NCBI GenBank assembly: GCA_030490835.1
Contig: CM059977.1
Coordinates: 22,425,335-22,489,334, forward strand
Direction: 5' to 3'
DNA: 64,000 nucleotides
From: Annona cherimola
Taxonomy: Eukaryota > Streptophyta > Magnoliopsida > Magnoliales > Annonaceae
The notes under the pieces were generated by a model. It worked only from the letters and a program-made list of their open reading frames with translations. It was not told where the DNA came from and did no database searches. Of the stretch, positions 47,630 through 60,507 are shown in pieces (position 1 is the stretch's first letter; each line of letters opens with the position of its first letter). The translations under genes were made by a program, and so were the position numbers.

Positions 47630-49222
47630 TAGGGGTGCAAGTCGGTCCGGGTACCCACGGGTCGACCCGATGGGTACCCTAAATAGGGTAGGTTCGGTTT
47701 TGATTTTGCTACCCACCGGGTCGGTTCGGTTCCGGTTCTGAAATACCCGTAGGAATTTGGGTAGGGTCGGTTCCTGGTGCCGGGTACCCAGAACCGACCC
47801 GGATTGCATATACTATATATAATTATGTTCAATGGCTGCCCTTAGTGCCCTAGCCCTAATCCCGTCCCCTCGCCGCGGCCTCGCTGCCTCGCATTCAGTT
47901 GGTGACGGCGATCTCGATCCCTACCAGGCCGGAAGGCAGCGGGTTTTGGTCATGTTACTCAGAGGTTCAAATCCTCCCGAAAGGGTTTCTGCACTACAGT
48001 TGGTGAATGGTGAATGGCTGCCAAAACAATCGCCCCGACCGCCAAGGCAACTGTCTCGTCTTGTTTGACTGATCGCCTTCGAAATCAGACCACATCCGCA
48101 ACTAAGGACTCTTGGTTGCGGGAGAGACCTTTGAGCAGAAGAATCAACAGCTGCAGTAAAGTCACAGGATGTCCACCATCCCTTGTCTTTTAGCAGCTCG
48201 TCAGCTACAACTCCAATATCCCTTTTTTTGGCGGGCTCCCTAGCAGGGAAGCAATGAGCCCGCTTATCTCTCCATCCAATCTCCATCCTTTTCTCGGACC
48301 ATTCCAAGTCCTCTGTTTCTCTGACATTTTTGGGGTGCCTCCTTCTTCAGAAAGAGGGAGCAGCAGCAGGAGAACGAGGTTTACATTGTGGGAAGCAGTG
48401 GGCCGGCTGGATCCTAGATTCATCAGTCTTAAGAGGCATTTTTCTTCCCCAATCTATCTGCTCTCCATTCTCAGGTAGCCTCTGCCTTCTGCCTGGATTC
48501 CTTATTTTTCTCGATCACTTTTTAGTGTTTTGGAGTTTGTGATGGATTGTCCCGACGAGTCTGTTGGTTGATTTGTTTGGTTACTGCTAGAATTTGTTGA
48601 TTATGGTGCTGCGATGCGGTTTTTCGAAGAAACCGAGCTAAAAATTCGGTCGGAGTTGCAGTTTCAGACTTGTTTGGCATCGATTCATGTTTTCATTATT
48701 GGAGTTGATTGCTTGAGGCTGGAAACGAAGACGATGTCTTTGTTTGTTGTTTTAAATGATAAGAGCAAGCTCCGTTTCAGCTGAACTGATGATGAGGATA
48801 TGAATTTTCCTTTTTATGGACCTACTCCTTTTTTCTATAAACTTATATGCATTTCATATATTTATCCTACAGTTTTTCAGATTGCAGAGTAGGCTTTCCT
48901 CATATTTTTCCAAAATGTGTTTTCTTCCTTCTCGATTTCCTCTGTCCTCTTCCTTGAATGTTATCCGTAGTTTTCTGTCCCAGCGGTTGGTTGGTTTAGC
49001 TCGATTGGTTAAATATATCGCTACTGTTAATGGAAATAGGTTCCTATTGGAATAAGGAACCGATTTGGAACCGAACCGGAACCGACCCGCACTTGAAAAA
49101 ATTGGGTAGGGTAGACTCTGAACCGACCCGGTCTAAAATAGGGTAGGGTAGATGTTTTTGAAAAATGGGTAAGGGTAGGTTCCACCCCTACCCGGGGGTA
49201 CCCGGACCGACTTGCACCCCTA
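47630..49222. mobile_element. hAT element with GC-rich, gene-like interior
   Basis: 1,593 bp from TAGGGGTGCAAGTCGG to CCGACTTGCACCCCTA with a perfect 8-bp duplication CGTGTAAG (47622-47629, 49223-49230). Subterminal GGGTACC/CGACCC repeats span about 170 bp each side. Between them 47830-48950 is non-repetitive, GC-richer DNA that looks like a gene 5' end: an ATG-led open stretch of 78 codons (47832-48068), exon-like sequence to 48476 and a CAG|GTAGCC donor-like site, then intron-like T-rich DNA. No transposase. This resembles Pack-type capture of a host gene fragment. Confidence 0.75.
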
Positions 49223-49230
49223 CGTGTAAG

Positions 49231-50251
49231 CATGCAAATTTTAAACAAAATTTTATTCATTTATTTCAATTTGATTTTTAGCAAGTGTTAATTTAACATA
49301 TATCTTTTCTAATAATTCCAACAAGGAATCAAGTATCAATAATAATACTAATAATCGTCGTCGTCGTTATCATCTTTTGATGTACTCCCGCGGTCTACGT
49401 TTTTCATTTTGCAAGCGCGCAGCTGAGCGCCTTGATGTATCGTTATCAACCGCGCCCTGCTTTCACTTTTGCCATTGTGCATTCGCGCCTACCGTTTCAC
49501 CCCTCCCGCCCGCACGCTGCCTGTAAAAGCGCATTCAGCCGGTAGGAAAAAATCTGGGAAGATTGTTGAAACAGCTCAGCGTCGAATCTTTGCTTCCTGT
49601 GTTTCGATCTCTCTCCTTTTCTGGGGATTTTCAGTCGATCGAAGAGGTTCATTGCGTCAAAGGCTCTTCCTGCGAAAATCCGCTGGTTTCGGACTTTTCA
49701 TTTTCGATTATCGGTATTTGATCTTTTTAACAAACCTTTTGAATGTCTTATCTGCTCAGATTTTCCTCTCTGAGTGGCACAATCGAGAAATTCTTATTGT
49801 TATGCTTCTTCCGAATCACGCGACTTCTAATTTCTATGACTCCTGATGTATAGATCTCCGATCTTTGGAAATAGAAGAGGAATATTCGTCGACTTGTGCT
49901 GCTCTCCCTTCGTGCTCTGGCCATTTCGACTTCAGAAGACGGCTAGCTGAAGATCCGCAGTTTCTGAGGTCTACAGCTCGGCATTTGCTTAGGTGGGTCG
50001 AATCTCGATCTTTTGGTCTGCGTCTAGAGATTTATCCCTGGAGAAAGCTGACGCCTAGCACCAGCAGCTAATACGTGTTCCTTAGACGACTGGATCTTTG
50101 TTCCTGCGAAATCGCTATGATTTTTGACTTCTTCCTTAAACAGATTAGAGCTCTCTTTTGTTGCAACCTTGAGAACTTAGTGCAATGGGCTTTTGCATTT
50201 TGAGAAATTTCTTTGCCTTGTAGAGGCTTCAAGTTCGGCTTTTGATTGCAG
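49231..50251 (+). promoter_or_regulatory. WLIM promoter and 5' UTR with leader intron
   Basis: C/T-rich leader-like DNA (49480-49720) precedes a T-rich acceptor TTTTGATTGCAG ending at 50251, 27 bp before the ATG. This implies a non-coding first exon and leader intron. The donor is not certain. Confidence 0.45.
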
Positions 50252-50278
50252 GTTGAGAACCGTCTGACCCAGGGCTCA

Positions 50279-53200
50279 ATGGCTTTCAGCGGGACGCAGC
50301 AGAAATGCAAGGCTTGTGATAAGACAGTCTATGTTGTTGATCAGTTGTCAGCTGATGGAGTTGCTTACCATAAATCTTGTTTTAAGTGCAATCACTGCAA
50401 AGGAACACTGAAGGTACAATGCTTCATTAACTGTTGGTGTTTGGCATTCTCTGCATTTGGTGTAGTTATCGTTTCTATGGATTACTTTAATATGGTCACC
50501 GTCTTAATCCCGGATAGCTGGTCATTTCTGATATGTTTCTCACTTTTATATACTATTTTTGGCGTTGTCTGCTCTTTTCTTTTTATCTTGCTACACTTCA
50601 TTATGTTTTGATATTGATTAGCCTGCACAGAGTTTGGATTTTTTCTGAAAGGTCTCATCTTTAGTTACAAAGTCTTCTTTTTAACTTAAATGTTGGCATT
50701 CAAGGGAGATTATGAAATTAGTAAGGCATCCTATTGATCTGAAGCACAATAACTTCACAAATCTTTAATAAGTGGATTTAGGGGATGTTTAGTAATGCGA
50801 AAGCTGTGGGATGGGGTGGAAGGCGGGAAATGCAATATTTTGGGAATTGTGTGATTGATACAAAATGATAGGGGTAAATTTGGAATAAATAAGTTAGTTG
50901 GGAGGTAGTTATATGAAAAATGATTGGAATATAGGAATAAAAGTGGAAAACTATGATGATTGGTTGAGGAATAATGGACTTCGAAATTTGCAATACCATG
51001 GTTTCCCACACCATGTTTACCATGCACGTTACCAAATGTGCCCTTAGATTTTCCCGAATGCTGGATTGATTGGTATCCCATTAAAGTTGCTGGGCTGCTG
51101 GGGATGCGATTTTTCGCACATTGGACAGCCTGTGTTGCTTTCAAATGCATGAAATTGATAAGATTTCTAAATTTGGAGATGCTAATTCATTTCCCTGTTG
51201 ATGAAATCTAAGTCTTGAATATAGGAACAGATACAACAGAGAATTAAGTTATGGTTATCAGGCAGCTCTATTGGCAAGAAATAGGACCATATCCATATTA
51301 ATTTGACTGCCCTATCCTTAGTATAATTCTGGACAATTTATTAAGTATTGCAAATTAAAAAGTCTTGTGCACACAAACTGGTTGAGGAGTTTCTCTCTGG
51401 ATTTTGAGAAAAATAACTGCCCATTCTTAATTGGTTAATGTGAGATTGCTGAGGTACGTGCCAGCATGGGATTTTCAATTGCACAGGCGGCCTTTCAGTA
51501 CTATTTACCTGGAACAGGAGCTATATATGTCTCTTCTGCATCTTTTCAATTCCATTGGTCTTTTTTAATTTTCAATAGTTTTACTATAAATGGACCTTGT
51601 GTGTGAGTTTTGATAATAGATTCATTTATCTAATACTGTTGCCTCCTTGCCAGCTGAGCAATTACTCTTCACTGGAAGGTGTTCTGTACTGCAAACCTCA
51701 TTTTGAGCAACTCTTCAAGGAAACGGGCAATTTCAACAAGAATTTCCAGTCGCGTAAGATTTCTTTTTTTTTTTTTTAAAAAAAAAAAAATCTTTTTCAA
51801 AATTTCTTCCATACTTTTCTTATGAGATACTTCTTTCTGATATATCCACAAATATTTTTGTAGCTGCAAAGTCAGCTGAGAAGTTGACCCCAGAACTGGT
51901 ATGTGCAAACCATTGAAATTGTTAACAAGATTGCGTGTGCTTTTGTGATCACAGTCATGCATGTACTTGCAGGGATTGTTATGTTATACTTTTCGAAAAA
52001 AAATCATAACAGAAAGAAGGCTGTTAATGTTGAAAACGTTTCTTGCTTGTTGATGGCAGACTAGGTCTCCAAGCAAAGCTGCCAGCATGTTTTCTGGGAC
52101 ACAAGAAAAATGTGCTACTTGTGGTAAAACTGCATACCCACTGGAAAAGGTTGGTTTTAAGCTCTAAAACCTCTTAAGTTTTTCTCATGGTTATTCTCCC
52201 TGCATTTACTTTCGGTGTTACTCTTTTTGTACTTCTTCTATGCTTGGTTTTGACTCTAGTTGGGGGATGCATTCACTTTTCCTAATACTGTCTGAAGTCT
52301 AAACTTGGGCTGTTTTTAACTTATTTAGTTATTTTCATGATTTGAGCACTGGCTGCATTTTTTGGATGTTGTGTCAAGCATCATAGACGACAATATATAA
52401 CTTATTGGAGTTCATTTGAGATTTGAAATCATATTGAATTTGATGTAGTATATAAACAAAAAAAAAAGAAAAGAAAAGAAAATGGGAAGCCATGCTTAAA
52501 AGCACAGTTGGAAGGTCTCTGTATTTCTACAGCCATCAGGGCATCAGTAACTTGAAAGTATCTAGGCATTGTAGTGGACTTTTCTTTAAACAGACTGCTG
52601 CTTTGATGGTGCTTTTTGCCATGGCTAGTAAAATGAGCAGTGGGTCATTTGAAAGGAATTCTCTGTTCATCATTGTGTGAACTGTTGCTGACATGAAAGA
52701 TTTCCTGCATGAAGGCTGCACTTGTAAAAAATCTTAACATTTTAGTTTGGGACATCATGGCTGCAAAGAATAGCAGTGTGATTTCACCTACTTACCCACT
52801 TATGGTACATAGTAGTGCTTTCCGATCAACATTGAACATCAGCAAAACAAGCCAGAAAATTTGCTGGTAATCTGGAGCATCGGTTCATGGACTCTGGCAC
52901 GTGCGAACCAATTTAGAACAGTGAAAATATATGTCTATTTCTATGTCTAAGAGCTGCTTGTTTCTTGTGCATGATATGAATTTGTTGCGTCTCATTAGTG
53001 GACTTTCTTACATCTGTTTTGGCTTACATTCCATGAGTGCATGGCCATGGTATCAGTATCACTCTTCTTGTGTACTTGTTGGATTATGAATATGGCAAAA
53101 ATTGTGCCGGTTAAAGATGCTCATTAATACGGAATAGTACAAAAACTGGTGCAGTTTATTCCGTCACACTCCATAGCTGAGCACACCATGGGCTGTGCTA

Positions 53201-53576
53201 TGCGAAATTCAATTGTGTGGGTCGAGCATTTTAATTAGAATTCTGAATTTCAAATTTCCTGACAGGCGTGCATATGACCAGTGCAGAACATTATATCTAG
53301 ACTAAGGATCTTGGTTCTCCAGTATAAGAATGTGGCTGTGTTGTTTTACTTTGTCAGGTAACAGTGGAGAGCCAAGTCTACCACAAAACCTGCTTCAAAT
53401 GTTCCCATGGAGGCTGCCCCATTTCTCCATCAAACTATGCAGCCCTCGAAGGGATCTTATACTGCAAGCACCACTTCTCGCAGTTATTCAAGGAGAAAGG
53501 GAGTTACAACCATCTAATCAAGTCTGCTTCCATTAAGCGCACCGCAGCAACCCCTGTTCCAGATGTGTCATCTTGA
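50279..53576 (+). CDS. WLIM2: WLIM2-type two-LIM-domain protein
   Basis: Five coding exons (50279-50413, 51654-51753, 51864-51898, 52060-52149, 53358-53576), all GT-AG and in phase, giving 192 residues, the normal length. LIM1 uses C10, C13, H31, C34, C37, C40, C58, H61; LIM2 uses C108, C111, H129, C132, C135, C140, C156, H159. The linker [20 protein letters not shown] and the C-terminus [17 protein letters not shown] are typical of WLIM2 rather than WLIM1. Plant WLIM proteins bind and bundle F-actin and are also reported in nuclei. Intron 1 holds a Tourist MITE. The gene points the same way as PCNA, whose ATG is 1.2 kb after its stop. Confidence 0.94.
50781..51043. mobile_element. Tourist-like MITE, variant subfamily, in WLIM intron 1
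   Basis: 263 bp from GGGGATGTTTAGTAATGCG to CGTTACCAAATGTGCCC with TTA on both sides (50778-50780, 51044-51046). The interior differs from the common copies, so a separate subfamily. Confidence 0.7.
51764..51790. repeat. Poly(T)/poly(A) run in WLIM intron 2
   Basis: About 15 T followed by about 14 A, a simple hairpin-forming tract 11 bp after the donor. Confidence 0.8.
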
Positions 53577-54190
53577 TCATCAGGATCTTGTGCATGGCCT
53601 AGTTGCGCGTGTGTTCAATTGCCCATTGGTCTCTTTTGTTTTTGAGAACTGGCAAAATCCCGTTGTCTGGTTTTTGTGATTGGAAATTTTCTTTGGGTAT
53701 TTCGATTTATGTGAGAGTTGCGTTCTGCATATGACCGACATTACGTTCGCAATGCAAAAGTCTTGCAATGCGAGGAATCTATCATATGAATATATGATTA
53801 ATTTGGTTTGGCTTGCTATTGTCGTTTCCACATCCTAACCGGCACTAGTATTTCTTGGTTTTCCCGCTCCAGCATTTAGCAAATGCTTTGCCATCAAGTC
53901 AGGCATTCGCTTCTTGATATGTTTTTGCAAATCATCAGTAGTTGAATGAATCGAAACTTTTAAATTCGTCCACAGGCGGTTGCGATCAATGCATATTTCA
54001 TACAGGAGTAGTTCACCTTAGTATCTCCCGAGATGCAATTTGCGGTTGTCATGGAATTTCAATGCATTAGCATGGTAGGCAGCAAGATATTACATAGAGA
54101 TTATGTATTCCGCACGCGACAGAAAAGTGAAAACTCGGTCACACAGACACTGACATAGCCTTACTCTGGAATGGAGAGAGAGGAGAGAGA

Positions 54191-54374
54191 TGATTCAATG
54201 CATTGAGTCTTAATTTTACATGCTTGCATGAATCACTCTTCTTAATTTGTTTTTGAAAATTTGGCATACGTGTGGGGATGATTCAATGCAACGTGTGCAT
54301 TGAGTCTTAATTTTATATGCTTGCATGAATCAATCTTCTTAATTTGTTTTTGAAAATTTGGCATACACGTGTGG
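54191..54374 (+). repeat. Tandem duplication upstream of PCNA
   Basis: Two units, each starting TGATTCAATGCA (54191 and 54279) and running through TGCTTGCATGAATCA, CTTCTTAATTTG and AAAATTTGGCATAC. The second has an extra ACGTGTGC. ACGTGT (ABRE-like) cores occur in it. Confidence 0.8.
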
Positions 54375-54615
54375 GCTCTTGAAAATTTTCATGTGTGACG
54401 TGACGTGAAAAAGGCATTTTTATTTTCATATATGAAAACCTCGTGGTTTTCTTCGAGGAAGTACCTGCCAACCGGACTGTACCCGGATGGTTGTGGACGA
54501 TGCCGTGAGGCTTGTGCTTGTCCGCGTGAGTTTGAGCCTGGGTGTAATATTCAGGTGTCATATTTATATATATAAAAAAAAATCCGAGGAAATACCTCCT
54601 TATAAAACGATGGGT

Positions 54616-54640
54616 GGCGGGAAAACATTGTCTCCCGCCA
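54616..54640 (+). promoter_or_regulatory. Paired E2F boxes in the PCNA promoter
   Basis: GGCGGGAAAA (54616-54625, reverse complement TTTTCCCGCC) and TCCCGCCAA (54633-54641) lie about 165-185 bp before the ATG. TATA-like sequences are at 54561-54577 and 54601-54606. Plant PCNA promoters are known for paired E2F sites driving S-phase expression. Confidence 0.75.
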
Positions 54641-54801
54641 ATTTCCATCGTCTGCGCATGCAGATTCAGTGCGCTGAGTAGAAATCCCTTCCCATTTCTC
54701 TCTTTTCTTTTCTTCCGCTTTCCATTTTGAGACCTTTTAACCCATTTCTTTTCTTGCCGAGCCTATTTGGCTAGAAGAAGAAGAAAGCGGGACGGGAGGA
54801 G

Positions 54802-56599
<1,798 letters not shown>

Positions 56600-58088
56600 A
56601 CCCGAGGAGATCGAGGACTAGTTACCAATTACAACATTTTGTTGCTTTTGTATTTACGACGCTCGTCTTCCTGTCTTCCCCGCCGAGGGAAGAGATTTTG
56701 AAGTCCCATCAGAATCTTTTGCACTTATGACACTTGTCTTGGGACTGTAATTTCTAATACCAAGCTACCAATTTGGCGACGTACTTTCAGCTTTTGTCTA
56801 CTTCTGCCTTTTTTCTTATTGGTATTTTTTTTGATGGAGATTATTGATATATACTGTGATATCTAATATTATAAACCAGGTATATTTACAACTCTTACTA
56901 TGAAAGGACATTTTGTAAATATACAAATACCCTCACACTTGGGAGGGACCAACTAAAAATACCTCCATTACTAGAGAGGGCACATACAATAAGATACATA
57001 AAATCCCACACTAAATGAGGATAGTGGGTTCCGAACCCACCACCTAGGGCATGTTTTGCCCAGCATGCGTACCACAGCGTTGGTTTTTTGATGTCAGTAC
57101 TTTTCCCCCTTCGTGATTCCAGAAATTCTTCAAGTGCGTTCCCAGCAAAAACGGAGTTCAATTTCAGACGACTTGCGGAACTCAAGCGATTTTCTGGCTC
57201 TTTCATGGCGTGGAAAAGTACATCTCTTTTGTAGTTTATTTGCAAGTCTGTAATCTCTGATGTTGGTTCATCGCAATAGACAATATTCATATCATCATTA
57301 GCGAACCTTATCTGACCATTAATTAAAAATCTGTATTCTGAAAGACTTGCATGTTCGGAAAACTGAGAGATTGATTGGAAATGGAAAGTATTCATCCAAG
57401 CAGTGTACCGGAAAATGAATGGAAAGGGAAAGTAAAATGGCCTTGAAAGAGAGAAAGGAGAGGCTTCCGGAGCTCTCGGTCCCTAGGGCGCTTTGATGGG
57501 CTGGAGCTTCAACTAATCTCAGGGAGCATCCCGTCGAAATCAAATCCCATGAGAATTCTCCACAGCACCAGCCTTAGAAATTCCAGGACATCTACTTCAA
57601 AACCCCCAGCAATTGGCCGAATGGCCCAAATAATTAGCTCAAACTCAAATGGCCACAGAAATATAAGCTCTTGATTAGTTCAGACAGCATGCTTTGTATA
57701 TTTCGGTTTAAACCAAGCACATATCCAACTGGAATCAAAACTCCATTCTCTAGTCATGTTTCTTCCCATGACAAGCTTTTTATAATGTTCATATGTGCAA
57801 CTGAAATGCAGGAATAGGAAATTGAACCTCATTTGTCCCTAAGAAAATCTAAAGCCTCAAAAACCTACATACATTCTCAACATATAGAATCCACCCCAGA
57901 TTCTGAAAGTCTGCTTTTGCTTTTTTAGTATCACATCTCTTACCTACAACCAAACCAATCAACACTTGAAATGCCAACAAGAAAACTAAATATAACCCAC
58001 CGCACATGAAGCTCCTGGAGCAAAATTTAATGCAGGGACTTGTTTGGCATTGAACAGGAGCTACTAACTTGGAAAATGATGGAGGGTT
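56600..58088. other. Intergenic between PCNA and enolase 3' ends
   Basis: PCNA 3' flank to about 56820, then a segment with GTGGGTTCCGAACCCACCACC (57027-57047), a perfect-looking inverted repeat typical of plant repeat or tRNA-derived sequence. Contains the ORF at 56898-57395. Confidence 0.4.
56898..57395 (-). other. Unrecognised 165-codon open frame
   Basis: ATG at 57395 to a stop at 56898. The first 100 codons look protein-like (FLINGQIRFANDDMNIVYC, SEITDLQINYKRDVLFHAM, LKLNSVFAGNALEEFLESRR); the rest crosses repeat-like DNA. No family recognised. Might be a captured or decayed exon. Confidence 0.25.
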
Positions 58089-60474
58089 TCATGGGTACCT
58101 CCAGGTTTCTCCTGCATATACCGCCTGGTCTCCAAGCTCTTCCTCAATTCGAAGCAGCTGTGGCACAAATATTAGACTACTTGTTAGTTTGTTTTATTTT
58201 CTGGAGTTTTCAGGAAGTTGATCAACAGGATACGGAATACCATTTTCTTTTTTTTGAGAAAATATACGGAATATAATTTTAAGATGTAAAAAATTATAAA
58301 TGATATGGATTTTGGGTGTGTTTGGTTGGAGGTAAAACTTTTGATGAAAAGTTTTTGGAGTAGAAGTTGTCAAATCAATAGAAAGAGATGTGATATAATA
58401 GGAGTAATGATGAGGAGTAAAGAGAATAAAATTAAAATAAATAGGTTAGTTGTATGGGTAGTTGTGTAAAAATGATTGAAAAGTAGGGTAGTTTGTATAG
58501 AAAAATGTGAAAAAATAATTAAAAAATAGAATAATTATGGAGAATAAAAAGTTTTAGATTGAAAAGTTTTAGTTAACACTTTTTTGCCCTAAACAAACAC
58601 ACCCATTATTAGCTGTAGGAGTAGGAAGCAAGCAGGAAGTACTTGACAGAAACTATTGCGATAATCACTTCAAGTGAATCTATTAAACTTTCTCAGCCAA
58701 TGTCAAGATGATCGGAACCCAATCGTATGCACCCGGGTGCATTCAGCCTCAGTGCACCCGGGTGCACTGCACCTTTTTTTTTATTTTTTTTTTGAAAATT
58801 TTTTCATACAATGGTTAATCTAGGTTTATTTAATATATGTATCAATTTTTACTATTTTTGGAGACTTTTAGATATATTTTTTTAGATTTTTAAAAATCAG
58901 TGGCATTTTCGGTAATTTTAAATTACGGAAAATGCCACTGATTTTTAAAAATCTAAAAAAAATATCTAAAAATCTCCAAAAATAGTAAAAATTGATACAT
59001 ATGTTAAATAAACTTATATTAACAGCTTCATGAAAAAATTTTCAAAAAAAAATAAAAAGAAATAGGTGCAGTGCACCCGGGTGCACTGAGGCTGAATGCA
59101 CCCGGGTGCATACGATTGGGTTCCAAGATGATCTACATGATAGGTGGGAACCACAACGTTGATATTGGCAGACAGCTTGGAAAAGACTGGCTAAAGCTTT
59201 TCTAATCCTAAGTTCTTCTCCCCCAGAAAAAAGTTGTTTCTTATCCCATAAGCTAACCAACTTAACTTTTGCAATCTCACCAATATCCATTACTCTGCAT
59301 ATGAATTTTCCTTATAGGGAACAATGAACACTAGATACCTAATCTCCAAAAGCCACCAAAGCTAATGCAAAGAATCTATGCATTTTATGCTTTTTTAGTA
59401 AAGTTTACTGATTTTCTCAATGGCAAGATCTCATCAAACAAAAAGGTTACTTAATGTTCAGAAAAAAAGAATATTGATATCGAAAGCAAAAGATGAGCTT
59501 TCTGAACATTGCATTACGTAGCGGCAGCAGTTGCTAATTATGATCGAGTAGTTCCTTGTATAAACATCATCAGTTATAGACATACAGTAACAGTGGGGAA
59601 CTAATAACCAGAGACATTTAACTCTTTAACGTATCCTATCTTTTTTTATAGCTAGATGCAGAATTCAACTAGAACATATTAACAGGTAAAGGACACCTTC
59701 ATTATGAGCAACAAGTACAAGTTCAGTTATGAATAATATTGGAGAGAAAACAGATATTCCAGTACCATTCAAGAGGGACATGAACAGACCTGATTGTATT
59801 TTGAAAGCCGCTCTCCACGACAAGGTGCCCCTGCCTTGATCTGACCAGTGGCTAAACCCACAGCTAGATCAGAAATGAAAGAATCTTCAGTATCACCACA
59901 CCTATGAGAGGCCACAACTCCCCAGTGGGCATCTTTTGCCAGCTTGACAACTTCAATTGCCTCAGTGACAGTTCCAATCTGATTTACCTGGATGATATAG
60001 ATAGCTTCAGAGAACTAGAAATAAATTAGCAGACATTGCATGATTATGTGGACCTTTATTTCTGCATATGATATTCAAAAGGCAATCATCCTTAGCAAGT
60101 GATAGTTTCAAAGGTTCAGTGTGCCTGTCTGGAAACAGTCTTGGAACATAATCAGCAGATACGACCTAAATATATTTCTATTTTATTTTTCCTCATTTTT
60201 TATGTTTCTTAAAATATTACTCAGAATTAGGAATACATCAAAAATCTCCAAAATACAAATGTAGCCCTCTGATCCTTATGTCCTTTTTGTTGAATACTTG
60301 GATATATGAAATCAAGGTAAAAGAAAGAAAAGGTTACAAATATGAAAACAAATTTTCCAGTAGCATTTTTCAGGGGTCGAAATATTTTGTGGCATTTTTG
60401 GGACACCCAAGTGCAAACTTCAAATTCCAAGACAGCATACAGCTGCCTTTGATATTCTGCAGTAATTGCGCTCG

Positions 60475-60507
<33 letters not shown>

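Noticed and set aside
47950..47985. tRNA T-arm-like GAGGTTCAAATCCTC
   Set aside because: No acceptor stem, D-arm or anticodon arm at the right spacing, and it lies inside an hAT element.
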